DNA of 64,000 bases from the NCBI GenBank assembly GCA_934644775.1, contig CAKUDB010000004.1, positions 62,001-126,000 on the forward strand, in the 5' to 3' direction. This document shows positions 59,494 to 64,000 of this stretch, in pieces. Made by a program: the position numbers and the translations under genes. Under the pieces are notes generated by a model. It was not told the origin of the DNA. It did no database searches and saw nothing but the letters and a program-made list of their open reading frames with translations. Position 1 is the first letter of the stretch. The number at the start of each line of letters is the position of its first letter. The DNA is from an uncultured bacterium. Lineage in GTDB: Bacteria; Vulcanimicrobiota; Xenobia; Xenobiales; Xenobiaceae.

Positions 59494-61951
59494 TTGGTGC
59501 ATTTTGGCAAATAATCAGCAGCAACTAACCGCCTACCCTCAACTTACAGTGGCCATAATTGCTGTAGAACCTTCAGGAGATCTCCATGGGGGAAATTTAG
59601 TTAAGGCTCTGCGGGCTATTAACCCCAACTTAAAGTTTGTAGGTGTAGGCGGTTCGCATATGGCCGCCTCGGGAGTAAAATTGTGGCTAACTACTACAGA
59701 TATGGCCATTATTGGGCCGGGCGGGGCCCTTTTGTGTTTGCACAAGTATATCTATCATTATTTGTATGTACGCTCCCATTTACTTAAGGCTAAGCCCCAT
59801 CTAACTATTTTAATAGATTGTCCAGCTGTAAATATGCGTTATGCCGGCCTTCTGACTAGGTACGGCTATAATTGTGTCTATTATTTTCCACCTTCAGCTT
59901 GGACTACCAGCGAAGCTCGTCTGCGCCAAATTTTTAGTCGCACCGATAGAGTTATTTGCACTTTTTTAAGTAATGCGGAAAATTATCGGCGTTTCGGCAT
60001 GGATGTCGATTTCTTTGGCCATCCCTTATTGGATATGCCGGAGTTGGCCCTCTCCCCTGAAGAGGCTAAGCGTACTTTAGGTTTGTCTGGCTCTGAAATT
60101 TTGGCCATCTTACCTGGTAGCCGGGCCCCAGAAATAAAGTACCTTTTACCAGTTTTTTTAGATATTGCCGAGAAATTACATAAAGAAAAGCCCCATTTGC
60201 AAGTCCTTATTCCCTGTGCTACCGATATTTTGCGTCGACAAATTGAAAAGATCATGGGAGAGCGCTACCCTTATGTTCGTCTTCTCAATGGCCAATCACG
60301 TCTAGCTCTGTTGTCTAGTCAGGCGGCTCTAATGAGTTCGGGCACGGCCAGCCTCGAAGCGGCTATACTGGGGATCCCTATGGTTTTGGCCTATAAGTTG
60401 TGCCCTTTTGACGCTATCATTGGGCGCTTTTTGCTCTGGAGTCGTCTTTTAAAAATCGATCATATCGGTTTACCTAGTTTAGTGGCCGGTAAACGTATCG
60501 TCCCTGAATTTATTCAAGATGAAGTTAATTGCAAAAATATCTTGCCCCATTTGCGCAATTTCATGGCCGATACCCCCGAGCGGCGTCAAGTTCAGCAAGA
60601 TCTTCAGGATATGAAAAATTCTATGGGGGCACCCGGAGTTGTCGATAGAATAGCCGCTTCGCTTTATAAACGAATTGAAGCTAATGGCGAGCGCCGCCGC
60701 AACGAGCCCTTCGATATTGTGATTACTTCCAATTCTCCCGGCGAGGTAGCCGCTTGGGTGCGCCGTACTGCTGCCCATTTGGGCTCTGTTAATCAGGGAC
60801 AATTTAGGGTAGTGGTAGCTTTAGTACCTTGTCCTTATGCTTCTGGAGCCGAAGCTGAAGTTGCTTCTTCCTTACCTGGTGTATCTGTTGTTTTGAAGCC
60901 TGGACAGACTTTGCGTTTAATGTTAGGTCTCTCCGGCGATTTCAAGTTCCGTCGGCGCGGTGTGGTGGTCTTTCTAGGTGGCGACTTGCTCCACGCTAAA
61001 ATTTTAGCTTGGCGTTTAAGTTATAAGTCGGTAGCTTACGCTGTTCGCTATAGTTATTTGCTGCCTTACTTTGACAAAGTGGCCGCTTCCGATCTCTCTT
61101 TGGCTAAAGAATTGGAAGAAGCTGGAGTAAAAGAGGTTATTAGTATCGGCAATTTGAGTATTGACGGCGTCTTCTCCGAAGTAGATCTGGAATCGACTTT
61201 GCACAGTCAAGAAAAAGGTGGAGCTTGGAAGATTGGCCTTTTCCCCGGCTCGCGCTTTCTACATCTTAAGATGGCTTTAGGGATCTTTTTACGAGTAGCG
61301 GCCCTTATTAAGACTCGTTATCCCCAAGTCGATTTTGTGCTTTCAGTTTCTCCTTTTGTCTCTAAGGCTAGGCTGGAGTCTGCTCTCTATCACCCTATAA
61401 GTTTGGGATTACCTATCGCTAAAGGAAAACTGGTTAGTCCAGATTCTATTTTAGTTGACTGTCCCCAAGAGGCTCAGGGGAGTGCTGGGCGCAGTTTTGC
61501 TATAGAAGTACTTTGGAGCCATCCTTATCAAGCTATCGCTGAAATAGATATGGCTTTGACTATTCCTGGTACCAATACTGGAGAATTGGGAAGCTGTGGC
61601 AAACCTATGGTTGTAGGTCTATCTGCTGACGCCTCTTTGCCCAGAGGGGGGATCGGCGGCCTTTTAGAAAATGCGCCCCTTCTTTCTAAAATAAAACGCT
61701 ATTTGCGTTTGCGCTCTTACGCTCGCCATGGTTTTGCTGCCATACCTAATCGTATCGCTTCTCGTCAGGTTGTACCCGAAGTTTTGGTAAAAAAAGATAC
61801 TTCTGTTTTGGCTCAACCTATTTTCGAATGGATTGAAGATCCTAAGAAGTATGCCCAAACGGCCGAAGATTTAAGAAAAACAATGGGGACTACCGAAGGG
61901 GCCGGTCGACGTATGGCTGAGCTAATTTTGGAGGCGGCAGCTTTAGAATGA
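59462..61951 (+). CDS. lpxB: LpxB (lipid-A-disaccharide synthase) fused to a second LpxB-like glycosyltransferase module
   Basis: 829 residues, about twice normal LpxB (~380). Residues ~27-410 are LpxB: VAIIAVEPSGDLHGGNLVKA, VGVGGSHMAASGVKL, DCPAVNMRYAGLLTRYG, FFGHPLLDMPELAL, AILPGSRAPEIKYL and SGTASLEAAILGIPMVLAYK. Residues ~420-829 are a second GT-B module (DIVITSNSPGEVAAWVRRTA, GLFPGSRFLHLKMALG, LTIPGTNTGELGSCGKPMVV), of the cyanobacterial lipid-A-disaccharide-synthase-related type. The start is uncertain: the ATG at 59462 overlaps lpxA and lacks a clear ribosome site; a downstream TTG/GTG is possible. LpxB joins two acylated glucosamines; the second half's job is unknown. Confidence 0.85.
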   Translation: MWGPEPTITPSWCILANNQQQLTAYPQLTVAIIAVEPSGDLHGGNLVKALRAINPNLKFVGVGGSHMAASGVKLWLTTTDMAIIGPGGALLCLHKYIYHYLYVRSHLLKAKPHLTILIDCPAVNMRYAGLLTRYGYNCVYYFPPSAWTTSEARLRQIFSRTDRVICTFLSNAENYRRFGMDVDFFGHPLLDMPELALSPEEAKRTLGLSGSEILAILPGSRAPEIKYLLPVFLDIAEKLHKEKPHLQVLIPCATDILRRQIEKIMGERYPYVRLLNGQSRLALLSSQAALMSSGTASLEAAILGIPMVLAYKLCPFDAIIGRFLLWSRLLKIDHIGLPSLVAGKRIVPEFIQDEVNCKNILPHLRNFMADTPERRQVQQDLQDMKNSMGAPGVVDRIAASLYKRIEANGERRRNEPFDIVITSNSPGEVAAWVRRTAAHLGSVNQGQFRVVVALVPCPYASGAEAEVASSLPGVSVVLKPGQTLRLMLGLSGDFKFRRRGVVVFLGGDLLHAKILAWRLSYKSVAYAVRYSYLLPYFDKVAASDLSLAKELEEAGVKEVISIGNLSIDGVFSEVDLESTLHSQEKGGAWKIGLFPGSRFLHLKMALGIFLRVAALIKTRYPQVDFVLSVSPFVSKARLESALYHPISLGLPIAKGKLVSPDSILVDCPQEAQGSAGRSFAIEVLWSHPYQAIAEIDMALTIPGTNTGELGSCGKPMVVGLSADASLPRGGIGGLLENAPLLSKIKRYLRLRSYARHGFAAIPNRIASRQVVPEVLVKKDTSVLAQPIFEWIEDPKKYAQTAEDLRKTMGTTEGAGRRMAELILEAAALE

Positions 61952-62616
61952 TAAACAATTCTGAACGAATAATAAAGGCAGCTCCTCTTTTTATATTCAA
62001 GTGGCGGGGCCTTATAATGGCTGTGGTGGCAGCGATTATTTTAATGGTAGCTCGTCCTACGGTAAGTTCGTGGGGTTGGGGGGCAATTTTAGCCTTGATA
62101 GGTGAGGCTCTGCGCTCTTGGGCCTTGGGTTGGACTGGAGAACATACGCGCAGCCAAGAATTAAAGGCCAATTTTTTAGTGACCAGTGGCCCTTACCGAT
62201 ATGTGCGCAATCCGCTCTATTTGGGCAATATCCTTACTGGATGTGGGGTCATGTTAGCCGCCAGCGGTGCTCTTTCATTTTGGGCCCTTGGGGGGGTGTG
62301 GCTTTTGGGAATCTTGTCCTTATACGTAGTCTATTATTCTTGTATAATTTCTGAAGAGGCCTTTTTAGCGGATCATTTTGGAGATATTTTTCTTAGCTAC
62401 CAAGAGCGCACCCCCTCGCTTTTACCCCGTTTATACTCTATTCCTTCCCTTATAAGGGAAGGAATAGGCCCTAACCCTGCTGCTTGTGAGGCCACTTGTG
62501 GCGAAGGTGAGTCGTTCTCTTGGAAGGCCCTTCGGTTTGAATATAGCACTTGGGGATGGCTAATCTTGGTATGGGGGTTCTTATTTATCAGGGCTATCGG
62601 TAAGCTTCCGCTATAA
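61948..62616 (+). CDS. Isoprenylcysteine carboxyl methyltransferase-like membrane protein
   Basis: 222 residues, overlapping the lpxB fusion by 4 bases (ATGA), so coupled. About four membrane helices. The C-terminal half has the ICMT/PEMT signature VTSGPYRYVRNPLYLGN and EEAFLADHFGDIFLSYQ, for SAM and a lipid or isoprenoid substrate. In bacteria the substrate is unknown; here the operon suggests modification of a lipid A or lipid-carrier intermediate. The coding region contains a 30-base perfect palindrome. The end overlaps the convergent gene by 23 bases. Confidence 0.82.
   Translation: MINNSERIIKAAPLFIFKWRGLIMAVVAAIILMVARPTVSSWGWGAILALIGEALRSWALGWTGEHTRSQELKANFLVTSGPYRYVRNPLYLGNILTGCGVMLAASGALSFWALGGVWLLGILSLYVVYYSCIISEEAFLADHFGDIFLSYQERTPSLLPRLYSIPSLIREGIGPNPAACEATCGEGESFSWKALRFEYSTWGWLILVWGFLFIRAIGKLPL
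62438..62467. repeat. 30-base perfect palindrome inside a coding region
   Basis: The 15-base arms CTATTCCTTCCCTTA and their complement are contiguous, with no loop. It lies in the ICMT-like gene, in the C-terminal loop region. Confidence 0.8.
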
Positions 62617-63760
62617 TCGCCGCCATACGCTCGGAGCCTCCGGGAGGCCCTAGACGCTTGCGCCCTACTTCTGCCCGTCTTCGCCTATCGGCTTTATTTT
62701 GAATCAGATTATATAAGGCTTCTACTATATCAGAATCGCGATCTTCACTAACGATAAGTGCATCTCCTAATAGGCCTTTTTGGCGGGCTCTGTACCATTT
62801 TAAGTGGCTCATACCTCCCGGTTCGTAAGCCACCACAGGGAGCCCCCAACCGGCCGCTTGTTCGTGGGCCGTTCCAGCTAACCCCAAAGCTACTTGGCTA
62901 TATTGCAAAACATCGGCTAAGTGGCCTTTTATTAAGAAAAAGCGAGTTTGAGGATCTATGGTCTCTCGCTTATCTATTAAAGTATGCCAGCCCGGATAAG
63001 GGCAATCTTGCAGAGTAAAGTCGGAGCAAGCTTGAGCCAGTTTGTCGGTATCTATAGAGGGAGCTACGGCTATAAAAGCACAGATATTCTTACCTAGCCG
63101 CTTAGCTAAAAGCTGACTCAATTTGAGTAAACGGGGCAAAACTTGATAAGTAGCTTTTCGGCTGCCAGGAAAGAGGGCTAAACCTACTTCTTGGGTTTTG
63201 TCTAATTTAAAATCTAAATCTTGGGGAATTAGACCATCCATCATAGCGTTGCCTACCCAAGCTGCTTTGACACCTTTTTGGCGCAGACTTTCGGCTGTCG
63301 GTTCGTCTCGAACTAGGGAGTGGACTTTAAAAGTTTTTAATATAAAAGCTTCTAAGCTAGAGTAGGGATGATGATAATCCGACTTAGCTGTACCTATAAA
63401 AGTAATGGGACGTATACCAGAAAGTATAGCCAATATAACTGGCCACAAATCACCTACCGCTACAATTTGATCGAACTTGTGGCGTTGTTGGCGCAACCAA
63501 GCGATCTGTTTGAGGGTTAAAAAAAATAGACCTTGGCTTATATCTTTCCATAAGTTGCGCCAGTCTTCCTGAATAAGTCCTCCGCTGGGCATAGCTTGTC
63601 TGGGGCCGACAACTGGAGCTAGATCTTTATAGGCCGAGCCTTCTCCTACTAAAGGCATGGCCTCTCGGGGAAGCGATTCTGGCAAGTCGGCTATAATTTG
63701 ACTGGCTATTGAATCTTCGCCAGCTCCGTTAGATATAAATAAGACACGATGAGAGGCCAT
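62594..63760 (-). CDS. Lipid-A-disaccharide synthase-related protein (cyanobacterial type)
   Basis: 388 residues; ATG at 63760. GT-B-like fold of the LpxB-related family found mainly in cyanobacteria: VLFISNGAGEDSIASQII, QIVAVGDLWPVILAIL, YHHPYSSLEAF, WVGNAMMDGLIP, ALFPGSRKATYQVLP and LGLAGTAHEQAAGWGLPVVAY. No signal peptide. It is convergent with the lpx block and co-oriented with the metallophosphoesterase upstream, 19 bases away. The donor and acceptor are unknown; this is the third LpxB-like module here. Confidence 0.85.
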   Translation of the reverse strand: MASHRVLFISNGAGEDSIASQIIADLPESLPREAMPLVGEGSAYKDLAPVVGPRQAMPSGGLIQEDWRNLWKDISQGLFFLTLKQIAWLRQQRHKFDQIVAVGDLWPVILAILSGIRPITFIGTAKSDYHHPYSSLEAFILKTFKVHSLVRDEPTAESLRQKGVKAAWVGNAMMDGLIPQDLDFKLDKTQEVGLALFPGSRKATYQVLPRLLKLSQLLAKRLGKNICAFIAVAPSIDTDKLAQACSDFTLQDCPYPGWHTLIDKRETIDPQTRFFLIKGHLADVLQYSQVALGLAGTAHEQAAGWGLPVVAYEPGGMSHLKWYRARQKGLLGDALIVSEDRDSDIVEALYNLIQNKADRRRRAEVGRKRLGPPGGSERMAAIIAEAYR

Positions 63761-63779
63761 AATTTTTCCCTTAGAAAGT

Positions 63780-64000
63780 TTAGCTTAAGCTTAGTAATTG
63801 ATAGGTGCTCAATTGGGGATAGGCAAAATTGTAGTCCAACTGGCCCAGATAACGAGCCCAAGATCCAGTTTGGACGATAAAATTGCCACCAATTTCGATC
63901 GGTTTAGTAAGTACCGTATGGCTATGGCCGCCCAAAATCCAGCTACCTTGGGGCAAGCGGGTGGCCAAAACTTTATCTCTTTCTAAGCCTAGGTGGCTTA
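63780..64000 (-). CDS. Metallophosphoesterase, C-terminal part only (5' end outside window)
   Basis: The frame stays open to the right edge, so only the last 73 residues are visible. They include SWILGGHSHTVLTKPIEIGG and FIVQTGSWARYLGQLD, the GHSH metal motif and following strand of the UshA/5'-nucleotidase-like calcineurin superfamily. A short C-terminal tail follows, so any UshA C-terminal domain is absent. Substrate unknown. It lies 19 bases before the LpxB-related gene and likely forms an operon with it. Confidence 0.72.
   Translation of the reverse strand, partial: SHLGLERDKVLATRLPQGSWILGGHSHTVLTKPIEIGGNFIVQTGSWARYLGQLDYNFAYPQLSTYQLLSLS

Overview
This 64 kb window is a chromosomal stretch from a diderm (LPS-making) bacterium with flagella. 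The genes include BamA/Omp85, four Skp/OmpH-like proteins, LpxD, LpxC, FabZ, LpxA and LpxB, rod proteins FlgF and FlgG, a FlgJ-like rod-binding protein and a FliA/WhiG-type sigma factor. Several traits recall the Cyanobacteriota (including Vampirovibrionia) and neighbouring diderm Terrabacteria such as Eremiobacterota: a Ycf45-like AAA+R3H protein, a mannose-1-phosphate guanylyltransferase/phosphomannomutase fusion, cyanobacterial-type 'lipid-A-disaccharide synthase-related' proteins and the omp85-lpxC-fabZ-lpxA-lpxB order. This placement is inference; there is no rRNA in the window. The genetic code looks standard. Starts are often marked by strong GGAGG sites, and TTG/GTG starts are common. 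No tRNA, rRNA, CRISPR array or intact mobile element was seen.

Layout. 1-3.1 kb: a DUF3857/transglutaminase-like exported protein running off the left edge, a small membrane protein next to an apparent IS200/IS605 TnpB relic, and a polytopic membrane protein. 3.3-13.7 kb: thrS (no TGS domain), a CPBP protease, a PAS-GAF-RsbW-type signalling protein, a degenerate M14 carboxypeptidase, a PiT phosphate transporter, and a probable ~180-nt small RNA facing a MerR-type regulator. 14-20.2 kb: flagellar genes (FliK-like, FlhB C-terminal homologue, FlgF, FlgG, FlgJ-like), the FliA-type sigma factor and a TPR protein. 20.3-33.7 kb: proS, an unknown protein, the sugar-nucleotide fusion enzyme, another unknown protein, then SAM hydrolase, Orn/Lys/Arg decarboxylase, AAA+R3H, tmk and holB, a run recalling the Bacillus yaaO-tmk-holB neighbourhood. 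33.8-39.3 kb: GH13 amylase, exported S9 peptidase, a tiny exported protein made of VDSFPD repeats, and an EEP-family nuclease/phosphatase. 39.6-46.2 kb (minus strand): fabI, 4'-phosphopantetheinyl transferase and U32 peptidase as one operon, two paralogous small proteins each with its own terminator, and a PQQ-like beta-propeller protein.

46.7-64 kb is the most unusual part, a long outer-membrane biogenesis block. It holds BamA with a ~350-residue N-terminal extension, four consecutive OmpH-like genes, a short LpxD, an exported secretin-N-like protein, lpxC, fabZ, a Gfo/Idh oxidoreductase just before lpxA, a double-length LpxB-LpxB-like fusion and an ICMT-like membrane methyltransferase. A third LpxB-like protein and the end of a metallophosphoesterase lie convergently. 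BamA and the OmpH proteins would fold and deliver outer-membrane proteins; the lpx genes would build the lipid A core. The OmpH expansion and the three LpxB-like modules are the best candidates for an undescribed variation on envelope assembly.
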